Below, in pieces: positions 32,345 to 40,678 of a stretch of DNA of 42,338 nt. The first letter of the stretch is position 1, and the number at the start of each line of letters is the position of its first letter. This DNA comes from Peptococcaceae bacterium BRH_c4b. GTDB taxonomy: Bacteria > Bacillota > Desulfotomaculia > Desulfotomaculales > Desulfocucumaceae. The notes beneath the pieces were generated by a model, which was not told the origin of the DNA, ran no database searches, and was given only the letters and a program-made list of their open reading frames with translations. Location: NCBI GenBank assembly GCA_000961595.1, contig LADO01000004.1, positions 1 through 42,338 of the forward strand. The letters are read 5' to 3'. Made by a program: the position numbers and the translations under genes.

Positions 32345-32626
32345 TCATACTTTTTTGTTGCAGGAGGGCTTTAACTCATTAATTAATTGACTCATCCGGG
32401 CGTCCGGCTTAGGCCATAATTCAGCTACCCAATGGGTTGGCATAGCCTTTGTAATGCATGGTTTGTCACCATTTAAATGATCAAGCAGCCGTTGCCGGAT
32501 GTCTCCTTTGCCAATATATATCCAGTCATTTTTGCGGAACAATCCGTACACACCTATCTGGTCTTCGCCTAGAGCAAAAACATTTGCCCTTGTATAAGCT
32601 CTAGGGGTTTGTTTGGAAAATGGCAC
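32345..32626 (-). CDS. GIY-YIG domain protein
   Basis: The 93-residue protein starts at GTG 32626 behind AAGGAGG. The GIY-YIG core reads GVYGLFRKNDWIYIGKGDIR, followed by QRLLDHLNGD with the usual Arg and a late INELKPSCNKK with the acidic residue. It is small enough to be a lone GIY-YIG domain with no DNA-binding partner. Such stand-alone proteins are often of unknown role; nuclease activity is possible. It is convergent with the coiled-coil pair. Confidence 0.7.
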   Translation of the reverse strand: MPFSKQTPRAYTRANVFALGEDQIGVYGLFRKNDWIYIGKGDIRQRLLDHLNGDKPCITKAMPTHWVAELWPKPDARMSQLINELKPSCNKKV

Positions 32627-32737
32627 AAACTCTCCTCCTTCCATGGTTACCAGTAATAATATGACATATTTCAACAAGAAAAGAAAAATTTCCTTTATCT
32701 AACAATGTCGAAATATGACAGATAAATACAAATATAG

Positions 32738-32766
32738 TTGCCTGTCTCTCACTGTAATGATATAAT
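32738..32766 (+). promoter_or_regulatory. Sigma-A-type promoter of the peptide/nickel transporter operon
   Basis: TTGCCT at 32738-32743 and TATAAT at 32761-32766 are 17 bases apart. The start point would lie near 32773, giving a leader of about 130 bases. Confidence 0.72.
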
Positions 32767-32775
32767 GTCAACAAT

Positions 32776-32880
32776 ATGGGGAGAATGAAACTCCCTGGTG
32801 GATATCGTTCAATAATTGCAAACACACAATGAGCCATGAAGGCTTTGCGGAAAACCCGCAAGCTTTTAATGGCTTTTTTT
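32776..32880 (+). promoter_or_regulatory. Structured leader with intrinsic terminator (riboswitch or attenuator candidate)
   Basis: A first stem GGGAG/CTCCC lies at about 32778-32794. At 32832-32880 AGCCAT pairs with ATGGCT around an inner stem (GCTTTGCGG with CCGCAAGC), followed by seven T. The terminator ends about 20 bases before the first transporter gene, on the transcript from the 32738 promoter. A conditional terminator is therefore likely. I could not match the leader to a known riboswitch class. Confidence 0.55.
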
Positions 32881-32902
32881 ATTATCCAAATGGGGCGTGA
32901 TT

Positions 32903-33907
32903 TTGTACATGGATGACGCTATTTTGAGAGTGGAGAACATCAAGATTGACTTTCCCGGTAAAAACAGCACAGTTCGGGCGGTCAATGGGGTCAGCTTTGC
33001 CATAAAGGCAGGGGAGACTCTGGGTATTATAGGGGAGAGCGGTAGCGGAAAAAGTGTCACCGCCCTTGCACTGCTGGGATTGCTGGAAAAGCCAGGGAGG
33101 GTGTTGGAAGGCCGCATCATATACAAGGGCCGTGATGTTTTACTGTTGTCGCGGAAGGAGAAACAGCGGCTGCGGGGCAGGGAAATGGCCATGGTCTTCC
33201 AGGATCCGCTGACTTCCTTAAATCCCGTTCTAACAGTGGGGAGACAGCTTACCGATGTGCTTAGGAGACATCTTGAGCTTAACAGGCATCAGACCAGGGA
33301 GAGAGCCTTGCGATTATTGCAGTCTGTTGGGTTGGGCAACCACGAGGGAATAATGAAATCATTCCCCTTCCAACTCAGTGGGGGTATGCGCCAGAGGGTA
33401 ATGCTGGCCCTGGCCCTGGGCGCCAATCCTTCCCTGTTGATTGCCGACGAGCCCACCACAGCCCTGGATGTTACCGTTCAGGCTCAAATTATACGAGAAC
33501 TACACCGGCTGCAGCAGGAAAAGGGCATGGCCATGCTGGTTATCACCCATAACTGGGGTGTGGTGGCGGAACTGGCGGACCGGGTCGGGGTAATGTATAA
33601 CGGCAGGCTGGTGGAGTATGGCAGTATCGTGGATATATTTAATCACCCAGCTCATCCTTATACACACCTCATATTAAGCAGCGTACCGGTATTGGGAAAA
33701 GGCAGGAAAGGCATTATAAATATTCATTCTCCTGTTTCCCGCGTAACGCTTAATGGCTGCTCTTTTGCACCACGTTGTATGCTGAAAGGAAAACACTGCC
33801 TAAAGGCGCCACTATCGGCGGAAATATCTCCGGGGCATTTTGTAGCTTGCCACCTTGCCGGAATTGATTCCGCCATCGCAGTGGAGAGGCGGCGGGAGCT
33901 TGCCTGA
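32903..33907 (+). CDS. Peptide/nickel-type ABC transporter ATPase (OppD/DppD/NikD family)
   Basis: The protein of about 334 residues has Walker [13 protein letters not shown], signature [13 protein letters not shown], Walker [13 protein letters not shown] and a C-terminal oligopeptide-transporter extension with Cys ([15 protein letters not shown]). The start is uncertain: GTG 32897, TTG 32903 (seven bases from GGGG) or ATG 32909. It is the first gene of a six-gene run: ATPase, ATPase, permease, permease, binding protein, methyltransferase. Import of di-/oligopeptides or a nickel complex is expected from the family. Confidence 0.85.
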   Translation: MYMDDAILRVENIKIDFPGKNSTVRAVNGVSFAIKAGETLGIIGESGSGKSVTALALLGLLEKPGRVLEGRIIYKGRDVLLLSRKEKQRLRGREMAMVFQDPLTSLNPVLTVGRQLTDVLRRHLELNRHQTRERALRLLQSVGLGNHEGIMKSFPFQLSGGMRQRVMLALALGANPSLLIADEPTTALDVTVQAQIIRELHRLQQEKGMAMLVITHNWGVVAELADRVGVMYNGRLVEYGSIVDIFNHPAHPYTHLILSSVPVLGKGRKGIINIHSPVSRVTLNGCSFAPRCMLKGKHCLKAPLSAEISPGHFVACHLAGIDSAIAVERRRELA

Positions 33908-34916
33908 GAGGGAAGAAAATACGGAAGTCGCGGGAATGAATGTTCTGAATGGGAACGGCAGGCTGCTGGAGATAAAGGATTTAATAAAGTATTACCGCAG
34001 GGGCCGGAAGCTAATTACAGCCCTGGACAGTGTGAGCCTGCATGTCGACCGGGGTGAGGCGGTGGGACTGGTAGGGGAGAGCGGGTGCGGGAAATCGACT
34101 CTGGCCAGGCTGGTGCTGGGACTGGGGCCGCCTGACCGGGGTAGTATACTATTTGACGCCGCTGACATGCTTTCCCTGCGGGGCGAAGCGTTGCGCCGCA
34201 AAAGGAAGGGCATCCAGATTGTTTTTCAGGATTGCGGATCGGTCCTTAATCCAAGACTTACCGTGGGCGCGGCGATTACAGAGCCCATTGCAAATTTCAA
34301 TCCCCCGGATTCGGTATGCTTGGATAAAAAGTTGAAATATTTATTTGAGATGGTGGGGTTGGAAAAATCCCTGGCAGACCGTTTTCCGCACCAGCTGTCC
34401 GGAGGGCAGCGGCAGCGGGTGGGCATTGCCCGGGCACTGGCTCCGGAACCATTCATGCTGGTTTGCGATGAGCCGGTATCCAGCCTGGATGTATCCGTGC
34501 AGTCCCAAATAATTGACCTTTTTCTGGAGTTAAAGAAAGGTCTGAAACTGTCCTACCTGTTTATATCCCACGACTTGGCTGTAGTTAATCAAATATGTGA
34601 CAGGGTGGCGGTGATGTATCTGGGCAGGCTGGCGGAGGTAATGCCGGTTACGGAACTGGTATCCGGAGCGATGCACCCCTATACCCAAGCTCTGGTGTCG
34701 GCCATACCGGCCAACAATCCGGAAAAAAGGGGCTTTCCATGTCTGCAGCTAAGGGGAGAGGTGTTGCCAGTGGTAGAAAGAAGGGGTTGCCTTTTTGCCC
34801 CGAGATGTGTGGAGGCGCAATCCTGCTGTTACGAGACTGTCCCCTGCCTGGTGGAAATATCCCCCGGCCATTCTGTGGCCTGTCACAACATAAAGGAAAA
34901 AACAAAAACCAGTTAA
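33900..34916 (+). CDS. Peptide/nickel-type ABC transporter ATPase (OppF/DppF/NikE family)
   Basis: The protein of about 338 residues has Walker A GESGCGKSTLARL, signature LSGGQRQRVGIARAL, Walker B LVCDEPVSSLD and the switch His in FISHDLAVVNQIC. The C-terminal oligopeptide-transporter domain has CLFAPRCVEAQSCCYETVPC, unusually rich in Cys (five). The start is TTG 33900, with GGAGAGG ten bases upstream, inside the end of the first ATPase gene. It forms the ATPase pair of the importer. Confidence 0.85.
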   Translation: MPEREENTEVAGMNVLNGNGRLLEIKDLIKYYRRGRKLITALDSVSLHVDRGEAVGLVGESGCGKSTLARLVLGLGPPDRGSILFDAADMLSLRGEALRRKRKGIQIVFQDCGSVLNPRLTVGAAITEPIANFNPPDSVCLDKKLKYLFEMVGLEKSLADRFPHQLSGGQRQRVGIARALAPEPFMLVCDEPVSSLDVSVQSQIIDLFLELKKGLKLSYLFISHDLAVVNQICDRVAVMYLGRLAEVMPVTELVSGAMHPYTQALVSAIPANNPEKRGFPCLQLRGEVLPVVERRGCLFAPRCVEAQSCCYETVPCLVEISPGHSVACHNIKEKTKTS

Positions 34917-34959
34917 TAAGCGCGTAGAACAGACAATCACAGTACTCCGGAGCGGGATA

Positions 34960-35904
34960 ATGGCTAATTATATAATCAACAGACTGCTACAGCTTATACC
35001 TGTACTTGTGGGGGTTTCACTGATTACCTTCTTTATACTGAACCTTGCCCCGGGAGACCCGGCAGAATTAATGGTCAGGGCCTCAGGCATGGAACCAACT
35101 CCGGAGGCGGTGGCCTCCATGAGGGAGGAATTGGGGCTGAACTACCCGCTGCACGTCAGGTATTGCCTTTGGGTTTGGCATGCACTGCACGGGGATCTGG
35201 GCGTTTCCTACCATAGCGGCCTGCCGGTGGCCCGGGAGCTGGCCTTGCGTTTCCCTGCTACGCTGCAGCTGGCCCTGGCCTCCAGCCTGTTCATGATTCT
35301 GCTGGCGTTGCCCGCCGGGCTGCTTTCGGCATTTTACAACAGGTCGTATATAGATCACCTCAGCCGGTTTGCGGCCCTGCTGGGAGCTTCCATGCCCGGT
35401 TACTGGCTGGGGCTGATACTGATCTATATTTTCGGAGTCCGGCTGGGATTGCTGCCGGTGATGGGCAGCGGGACAATTAAGCATCTGCTTTTGCCTGCCA
35501 TGACATTGGGGTTCGGTCTTGCAGCCGTGTATGCCAGGCTGTTGCGGGCCAGCCTGCTGGAGGTGATGGGGCAGGATTACATAAAAGCGGCCAGGGCCAG
35601 AGGGTTAAGGGAGCGCAGGATCATGCTGGCCTATGCCTTTAAAAATGCTCTTTTGCCGGTGGTGACGGCATTCGGTATGAGTCTCGGCCACCTGCTGGGA
35701 GGTATGGTGGTGGTGGAAACAATTTTTTCCTGGCCGGGAGTGGGCAGGCTCAGCGTGGAGGCCATATTTGCCAGGGATTATCCGGTGCTGCAGGGATATG
35801 TGCTGGTTATGGCCCTTGTATTCGTAGTGGTTAATCTGCTGGTAGATTTATCCTATGTTCTGTTGAATCCCAGGTTGCGTATTGGAGGGGGAGAAAAAAG
35901 ATGA
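34960..35904 (+). CDS. Peptide/nickel-type ABC transporter permease (OppB/DppB/NikB family)
   Basis: The 314-residue protein has six membrane helices. The N-terminal signature is IINRLLQLIPVLVGVSLITF with FFILNLAPGDPAE. The coupling EAA loop is QDYIKAARARGLRERRIMLA, ending GMVVVETIFSWPGVGRLSVE. The ATG at 34960 follows GGAGCGGG. It overlaps the next permease gene by four bases. Confidence 0.88.
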   Translation: MANYIINRLLQLIPVLVGVSLITFFILNLAPGDPAELMVRASGMEPTPEAVASMREELGLNYPLHVRYCLWVWHALHGDLGVSYHSGLPVARELALRFPATLQLALASSLFMILLALPAGLLSAFYNRSYIDHLSRFAALLGASMPGYWLGLILIYIFGVRLGLLPVMGSGTIKHLLLPAMTLGFGLAAVYARLLRASLLEVMGQDYIKAARARGLRERRIMLAYAFKNALLPVVTAFGMSLGHLLGGMVVVETIFSWPGVGRLSVEAIFARDYPVLQGYVLVMALVFVVVNLLVDLSYVLLNPRLRIGGGEKR

Positions 35905-36770
35905 ACGGCGCAGCAGCGAGTTCCTCCTTATTTAAGCCTGCTGTGGTGAGGCTGTGCCGGGATCCACTGGCCATGGCCGGGCTGGTGGTAATTAGTATGG
36001 TTGTGCTGGCGGCGCTGCTGGCTCCGGTTTTGTCTCCCAACGACCCCAACATGGCGAAACTGACAGAGAAGCTTATTCCTCCCAGTGGCAAATATCCTCT
36101 GGGCACAGATCACCTGGGCAGGTGTATTTTATCAAGGCTCATTTATGGAGCAAGGGTGTCACTGGGTACTGCCGCTGTTGTGCTGGCAGGTATTCTTGTA
36201 GTTGGCCTTCCCGTTGGCTCCCTGGCAGGGTATGTGGGGGGAAAGGTGGATGCGGTAATTATGAGGCTGGTGGATGTATTGCTTGCTTTTCCCGGCCTGG
36301 TGCTGGCCCTGGCCGTGTCCGGTATGCTGGGTCCGGGGCTGGGCAATGTGATGGTGGCTCTGGGGGCAGTATGGTGGGTGGAATACGCCCGTATTATAAG
36401 GGGCATGGTTTTTGCCGAGCGGGAAAAGGAGTATGTACTGGCCGCCATGGTTGGAGGAACCCGGACGGCTAAGCTGCTGACGCGTCATGTTTTGCCGAAT
36501 GTGCTGTCCCCGGTAATAGTAATGGCCACCCTGGACATGGGCAAACTGGTGCTTTACATTTCAGCCCTTTCCTTTCTCGGGCTTGGGGCGCAGCCCCCGG
36601 CTGCAGAGTGGGGAGCTATGTTGAATGACGGCAGGCAGTATATGCAGGTGGCTCCCATGCTGATGGTTTGGCCTGGGCTGGCCATAATGGTGGTGGTGCT
36701 GGCTTTTAACTTGTTGGGGGATGGTATCAGGGACGCCCTGGACCCCAGGCAGCTCAGCCGGGCTGAATAA
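35901..36770 (+). CDS. Peptide/nickel-type ABC transporter permease (OppC/DppC/NikC family)
   Basis: The 289-residue protein has the OppC N-terminal region (FKPAVVRLCRDPLAMAGLVV), LLAPVLSPNDPN, the PLGTDHLGRCILSRLIYGAR motif, EAA loop AEREKEYVLAAMVGGTRTAK and a terminal ALDPRQ, all typical. It has six membrane helices. It starts ATGA-coupled to the upstream permease gene and forms the heterodimeric channel with it. Confidence 0.88.
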   Translation: MNGAAASSSLFKPAVVRLCRDPLAMAGLVVISMVVLAALLAPVLSPNDPNMAKLTEKLIPPSGKYPLGTDHLGRCILSRLIYGARVSLGTAAVVLAGILVVGLPVGSLAGYVGGKVDAVIMRLVDVLLAFPGLVLALAVSGMLGPGLGNVMVALGAVWWVEYARIIRGMVFAEREKEYVLAAMVGGTRTAKLLTRHVLPNVLSPVIVMATLDMGKLVLYISALSFLGLGAQPPAAEWGAMLNDGRQYMQVAPMLMVWPGLAIMVVVLAFNLLGDGIRDALDPRQLSRAE

Positions 36771-36854
36771 TCACCGGCAGGGAGCGCAGACCTCCAACAT
36801 TGAAGTAAGTTAGCAGGAAAAATGATAGTCACTTTTAGAAGCGGGGTGAGAGAT

Positions 36855-38414
36855 ATGCTGAATAAAATGGCAAAAGTTGTTATTCTATTTATTCTGGCTG
36901 CAGCAGTATTGTCTGGTTGCGGAGGGCAGAATAACAAAAGCGGGGCAGAAAAACCGGGCGAAAAATCAGTTAAGCAGTTAAATGTGGCCATATCCGGAGA
37001 TGTTAACAACTGGGATCTGGTTAAATTCCCGGACGGCGATGCCCGTTTTGTGTGGTCGCAGATTTATGAAACGCTGGTGCGGCTGGACAGCGATTTAAAG
37101 GAAATACCCGGCCTGGCAGTATCCTGGGAGCCTTCGGATGGTGGCAGGGTTTGGACTTTTAAATTAAAGAAAGGGATAAAGTTCCATGATGGCACCCCCT
37201 TCAATGCAGGGGCGGTAAAATATTCTTACAGTGAACGGGCTGATGTGATCAAAAGAAAGATGATTCCCATCACGGAAATTCAGACCCCAGACGACTATAC
37301 GGTAAAATTTATACTCAGCCGGCCGGTGCCGCTGCCCTCATATTTTACCCATGTGGCATGGCCCGTCATGAGTCCCGGCAGTGTCGACGATAAGGGGCAG
37401 TTCAAGGGTCCTGCGGGAACAGGGCCGTATAAGCTGGCAAAGCATTTAAGGGACCAGGAGATTGTTTTGGTGCGCAATGAGGATTACCACGCTGCCAAAG
37501 GAACGCTGGACAAAGTTGTCTTCAAGGTAATACCAGACGCCTCCGCCCGGGTTATGGCCCTGCAGTCCGGGCAGGTGGACATGGCCATTAAGCTGAACGA
37601 ATCAGATACCGGGAGACTAATGAATGACCCTAGTATTAAAATATATAGAAAGCTTTCCATATTCACTGACTTTATGCAATTTAACACTAAAAAACAACCT
37701 CTGGATGATGTTAGCGTGCGACGTGCCATAGCCCTGGCCGTGGACAGCGAAAAAATTGTCCGGGAATTACTATCAGGCATTGGAGTTCCCGCCATGGGCA
37801 GGCCACTCTCACCGGCCATGAAATACAGTGATAAGTCTTTACAAACCGTGCCCGATCCGCAAAAATCCAGGGAATTGCTGGCCGCAGCAGGCTGGCGTGA
37901 TGCCAATGGCGACGGGGTGGTGGAAAAGAACGGCACTTTGCTGGAAATAAAGGCCCTGCTGTCTCCCTGGAGTCCCAGGGAAAAGATAGAGGCGGAGGCC
38001 CTTCAGGCACAGTTGAAATCCGTGGGTATAGATATGAAGGTTCAGCTGATGGAGTCCGGGGCGCTGTCTGCGGCCGAAAACCACGGGGATTTCGATGTGC
38101 TTTTACGCAGCGGCTACCTTACCTGGGGGGATTATCCGCACCACCTGAAGATACACACCTCAAAGCATATGTATAGTCATTGGGCCAACCAGCAGTACGA
38201 CAATTTAATCATGCAGGGTGAATCAGCCTCCCTGGACGATGAAGCCAAGAAAAAGATATACCGTCAGACCCAGCAGCTGATTATGGAGGAGGTTCCCGCT
38301 GTATATCTGATTCACGAGGAAAAAGTGGTAGCCGCTCGAAATTATGTTAAAGACTATCAGATCACCGCTGAAGATCCCTGGCTAAACCTGGCGGGCATCG
38401 AGATAGAAAAATAA
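36855..38414 (+). CDS. Peptide/nickel-type ABC transporter substrate-binding lipoprotein
   Basis: The protein of about 519 residues starts at ATG 36855 (GGGGTGAG upstream). It has a lipoprotein signal (VVILFILAAAVLSGCGGQ) and the SBP family 5 fold: IYETLVRLDSDLKEIPGLA, WTFKLKKGIKFHDGTPFNA, GTGPYKLAKH, MQFNTKKQPLDDVSVRRAIA and a terminal EEVPAVYLIHEEKV. Both nickel- and peptide-binding proteins look like this; no decisive metal-ligand pattern was seen. It delivers substrate to the permease pair encoded upstream. Confidence 0.83.
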   Translation: MLNKMAKVVILFILAAAVLSGCGGQNNKSGAEKPGEKSVKQLNVAISGDVNNWDLVKFPDGDARFVWSQIYETLVRLDSDLKEIPGLAVSWEPSDGGRVWTFKLKKGIKFHDGTPFNAGAVKYSYSERADVIKRKMIPITEIQTPDDYTVKFILSRPVPLPSYFTHVAWPVMSPGSVDDKGQFKGPAGTGPYKLAKHLRDQEIVLVRNEDYHAAKGTLDKVVFKVIPDASARVMALQSGQVDMAIKLNESDTGRLMNDPSIKIYRKLSIFTDFMQFNTKKQPLDDVSVRRAIALAVDSEKIVRELLSGIGVPAMGRPLSPAMKYSDKSLQTVPDPQKSRELLAAAGWRDANGDGVVEKNGTLLEIKALLSPWSPREKIEAEALQAQLKSVGIDMKVQLMESGALSAAENHGDFDVLLRSGYLTWGDYPHHLKIHTSKHMYSHWANQQYDNLIMQGESASLDDEAKKKIYRQTQQLIMEEVPAVYLIHEEKVVAARNYVKDYQITAEDPWLNLAGIEIEK

Positions 38415-38426
38415 GGGGGAGTATTT

Positions 38427-39029
38427 ATGCAGGATCACCTGTCTTGGTTTAACGAGAAGGCCTCTATTTGGGATACCGTTGCCACGGAAGAAACCAGGAG
38501 GCGGCTGCATGAGGTAATTCTATCCCTCGGCATAGCTGTAAACAGTACAGTACTGGATGTGGCCACGGGCACCGGTTTGCTAATACCCTGGCTCAGGGAG
38601 GCGGCGGGGCCCGGAGGGCGGCTGGTGGCTATTGACTTCTCACCTGAAATGATTGTTCGGGCCAGGGCAAAGTTTCCTGATGGCGTGGAGTTTTTGGTAG
38701 CTGACGTGCACTCAATTGATTTTCAGGATAATACCTTTGACGAGGTTATCTGTAATTCCGCTTTCCCTCACTTTGCCAATAAGACCCAGGCCATGGCAGA
38801 AATGGCCAGAGTGCTTAAAAAGGGAGGAAGGCTTACCATATGTCATCCCGCGACCCGGGAGGAATTGAACGAATTTCACAGTAAACTGGGGGGAACGGTG
38901 GGAGGCGACATGCTCCCGCCGGACTATGAAATGTCTGCTATGGCTGAGGCCGCAGGCCTGATCGGCACAGCCATCGTGGACGGCCCAGAGTACTATGTGC
39001 TTACGGCGTGGAAAGGCAAGCGGCAGTAA
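38427..39029 (+). CDS. Class I SAM-dependent methyltransferase
   Basis: The 200-residue protein has motif I VLDVATGTGLLIPWLREA, the acidic loop LVAIDFSPEMIVRARAKFPD, motif II VEFLVADVHSIDF and motif III ICNSAFPHFANKTQAMAEMA, followed by a post-III strand GGRLTICHPATREE. It is of the UbiE/Methyltransf_11 type. It begins 12 bases after the binding-protein gene behind AAGGGGG, so it is co-transcribed with the transporter. It could modify the imported compound or make a carrier. It lacks the Cys set of ArsM. Confidence 0.82.
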   Translation: MQDHLSWFNEKASIWDTVATEETRRRLHEVILSLGIAVNSTVLDVATGTGLLIPWLREAAGPGGRLVAIDFSPEMIVRARAKFPDGVEFLVADVHSIDFQDNTFDEVICNSAFPHFANKTQAMAEMARVLKKGGRLTICHPATREELNEFHSKLGGTVGGDMLPPDYEMSAMAEAAGLIGTAIVDGPEYYVLTAWKGKRQ

Positions 39030-39056
39030 AACTGAAAACAAAGCTAAACAAAATCA

Positions 39057-39089
39057 ATAAATCACAGGGGCATAATCCCTGTGATTTAT
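39057..39089 (+). terminator. Terminator of the transporter-methyltransferase operon
   Basis: ATAAATCACAGGG pairs exactly with CCCTGTGATTTAT around GCATAAT. The stem's T-rich 3' arm and the following CTGTTAT give a moderate tail. Confidence 0.75.
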
Positions 39090-39253
39090 CTGTTATAAGT
39101 GTGGTTATCCCAAAAGAATACAATTATACTGCCTGGTTACGTAGTTGTGTTCGCAAAAGGCTATCCTATGGCTAGATACTTTATTTATAATCCTTTTAAT
39201 AAACGTGAGATAATGAAATTATGCAGAAAAAGTTTTAAGTTTTGGCAATGCTG

Positions 39254-39296
39254 TTGACAAAATGGCAGCGAAGGAATACTATAATTCTAATAGTAT
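39254..39296 (+). promoter_or_regulatory. Promoter and overlapping palindromic operator of the ArsR gene
   Basis: TTGACA at 39254-39259 and TACTAT at 39277-39282 are 17 bases apart. ATACTAT at 39276-39282 and ATAGTAT at 39290-39296 form a perfect 7-bp inverted repeat with a seven-base spacer over the -10 box and start point. This is the expected layout for ArsR-type repression. Confidence 0.75.
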
Positions 39297-39312
39297 CGAA
39301 ATGGTGGTTTGC

Positions 39313-39618
39313 ATGGAGGAACTGGCCGACATTTTTAAAGCCCTTTCCAATCCCCACCGGTTGTCCATATTTCAGGAACTGTTGCACAGGGAGGGCTTCC
39401 GTGTACGTGAGGGGCATAGCTGCTGTGGCCGGCATGATGGCCGCTGCTGTGTGGGTGAGTTGGGCAGGGTGGTGGACCTGGCGCCCTCCACCATATCCCA
39501 CCACATAAAGGAGCTTAAAAATGCAGGGCTGATCAACATCGATAAGCAGGGCAGCTTTTTATACTGCACTGTGAACTGGGATATCTGGCAGAAGGTGGTA
39601 GATTTTTTTGGGCAGTAA
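39313..39618 (+). CDS. ArsR-family metal(loid)-responsive repressor with Cys/His cluster
   Basis: The protein of about 101 residues reads MEELADIFKALSNPHRLSIF, a winged HTH (GELGRVVDLAPSTISHHIKE, LKNAGLINIDKQGSFLYC). Between helix 2 and the recognition helices it has REGHSCCGRHDGRCC, two vicinal Cys pairs with two His. This is at or beside the metalloid site of ArsR (ELCVCDL), but longer. The start is ATG 39313 (GGTGG five bases before) or 39301. The frame from 39262 would begin upstream of the likely transcription start. It probably represses itself and the CC-rich protein gene downstream. Confidence 0.83.
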   Translation: MEELADIFKALSNPHRLSIFQELLHREGFRVREGHSCCGRHDGRCCVGELGRVVDLAPSTISHHIKELKNAGLINIDKQGSFLYCTVNWDIWQKVVDFFGQ

Positions 39619-39698
39619 TTTTAAGCCAGCTGTTTCGGTTGTATTATCGGTTGTAGTATTAGAAGTATAAAAACTACCCCGGAAAGGAGGGTTTATAT

Positions 39699-39869
39699 AT
39701 GTGCTGTGAAGATGCCAAGGGCAGCGGCAAAGATTGCTGCCAGCCCGTCAAAAAGGAAGAAAGCAAGGAATCCTGCTGCACCACGAACCAGCAGGGCTAC
39801 GGCCATGGTCATGGTCATGGCAGCTGCTGCTCCGGCCAGCCGAACAAAAATAGCTGCTGCGGCAAATAG
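39699..39869 (+). CDS. 56-residue Cys-Cys/His-rich putative metal(loid)-binding protein
   Basis: The ATG at 39699 follows GGAAAGGAGG with ideal spacing, 80 bases after the ArsR stop. The peptide has five vicinal Cys pairs (MCCED, KDCCQP, ESCCTT, GSCCSG, NSCCGK) and the run GYGHGHGHG. That is ten Cys and three His in 56 residues. No signal peptide is present, so it acts in the cytoplasm. Vicinal Cys pairs are the As(III)/Sb(III) ligands in ArsD and soft-metal ligands in metallothioneins. It is most likely a metal(loid) buffer or chaperone controlled by the ArsR protein encoded upstream. I recognise no named family. Confidence 0.75.
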   Translation: MCCEDAKGSGKDCCQPVKKEESKESCCTTNQQGYGHGHGHGSCCSGQPNKNSCCGK

Positions 39870-39879
39870 TAATTTATAA

Positions 39880-39911
39880 ATGCGACAGGGGACGGTTCTC
39901 TCTTGTCGCAT
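39880..39911. repeat. REP-like palindrome, left unit of an inverted pair
   Basis: ATGCGACA and TGTCGCAT arms close around GGGGACGGTTCTCTCT. A T-rich tail follows, so it may also end the arsR/CC-protein transcript. The unit at 40032-40063 is its reverse complement with a few changes. Confidence 0.75.
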
Positions 39912-40031
39912 TTTATATCGTATGGTATGGTGAGGAAAAACACTTGGTGATGGAGTTAGAATCATGTTTTTTGACACATTAAATAAGGTGAAAGCGGATG
40001 GTAATTACAACATAATATTTTTAGAGCCCAA

Positions 40032-40063
40032 ATGCGACAGCCGAGAACTGTCCCCTGTCGCAT
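40032..40063. repeat. REP-like palindrome, right unit of an inverted pair
   Basis: The arms are ATGCGACA and TGTCGCAT, and the loop is the reverse complement of the GGGGAC-GTTCTC core at 39880-39911. The two units face each other across 120 bases without a gene, like a BIME. Confidence 0.75.
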
Positions 40064-40088
40064 GTATACCATCAGGGGGGATGAGCCG

Positions 40089-40415
40089 GTGAAAATAGAT
40101 CCCGAAAAGTTTATCAAGGCGGCCGGATGGTATGAGCAGGGATTGGAGAAAGGCCTGGAGGACGGCGTCATATCTGCGGGAGAAGTAGACGGGGTAAGAC
40201 TGAACCAGTACCGGAAGGATTTGCGGCAGGGCCAGGCCGCTCACGAAACAATTGCCGCGTCTAAAGCAGAAGAGGCTTTTGGCAGGCGGCCCGGAGAAGG
40301 CTCTGCCGGCAGTTGGGGTATGGCCATGGAAAAATACAAGTCTGTCGTTTATGACGGACTTGAGTCGGCTGTTAAATTGCATCGTATTATGAAACTGTAT
40401 GATGTTTTATCTTAA
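40089..40415 (+). CDS. Unknown 108-residue soluble protein
   Basis: The GTG at 40089 follows a GGGGGG at 40075-40080. The protein is helical (MKIDPEKFIKAAGWYEQGLE), with a polar Gly-rich middle (RRPGEGSAGSWG) and a helical end (YDGLESAVKLHRIMKLYDVL). No Cys, signal or membrane segment is present. The longer frame from 40032 lies in the REP palindrome and was rejected as the start. No family is recognised. Confidence 0.6.
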   Translation: MKIDPEKFIKAAGWYEQGLEKGLEDGVISAGEVDGVRLNQYRKDLRQGQAAHETIAASKAEEAFGRRPGEGSAGSWGMAMEKYKSVVYDGLESAVKLHRIMKLYDVLS

Positions 40416-40503
40416 TCCCGGTTCAGCACTGCCGGGTTCAGGGTGAATAAATGCAAAAAAGGAGATACGGTTGCAGCTATCTTTGTAGTAATCTGTTTTT
40501 CGG

Positions 40504-40541
40504 CGTCCCGATAACAAGACACATGTCTTGTTATCGGGACG
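40504..40541. repeat. Perfect 18-bp-arm palindrome
   Basis: CGTCCCGATAACAAGACA at 40504-40521 and its exact reverse complement at 40524-40541 are joined by two bases. No T-run follows. It is probably a REP or small inverted-repeat element rather than a terminator. It lies in the 313-base gap before the crotonase gene, which holds no gene. Confidence 0.65.
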
Positions 40542-40663
40542 TTATGCCTTCTAGTAAATCCCTGAAAAAAATTATGGTATGAATATTCTGTTTTTTGTTG
40601 ATCCCTGGTTTTTATATCTAAACTGAAGACTTTAGTTAAACCTATTTGTGACATTTGAAACGC

Positions 40664-40678
40664 TGGCATAAACCTTGC
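40664..40678 (+). promoter_or_regulatory. Sigma-54-type promoter of the crotonase gene
   Basis: TGGCATAAACCTTGC has the -24 GG and -12 GC exactly ten bases apart and matches the TGGCA-N6-TTGC consensus. It lies 51 bases before the ATG. Dependence on a sigma-54 activator is inferred; no activator gene is in the window. Confidence 0.65.

Noticed and set aside
38427..39029. ArsM-type arsenic methyltransferase
   Set aside because: Although an ArsR gene follows, the protein lacks the conserved Cys residues of ArsM and is separated from the ArsR gene by a strong terminator. It belongs to the transporter operon.
40032..40088. Longer N-terminus for the unknown protein at 40089
   Set aside because: These codons fall in the REP palindrome and have no ribosome site, whereas GTG 40089 has a GGGGGG at a fitting distance.
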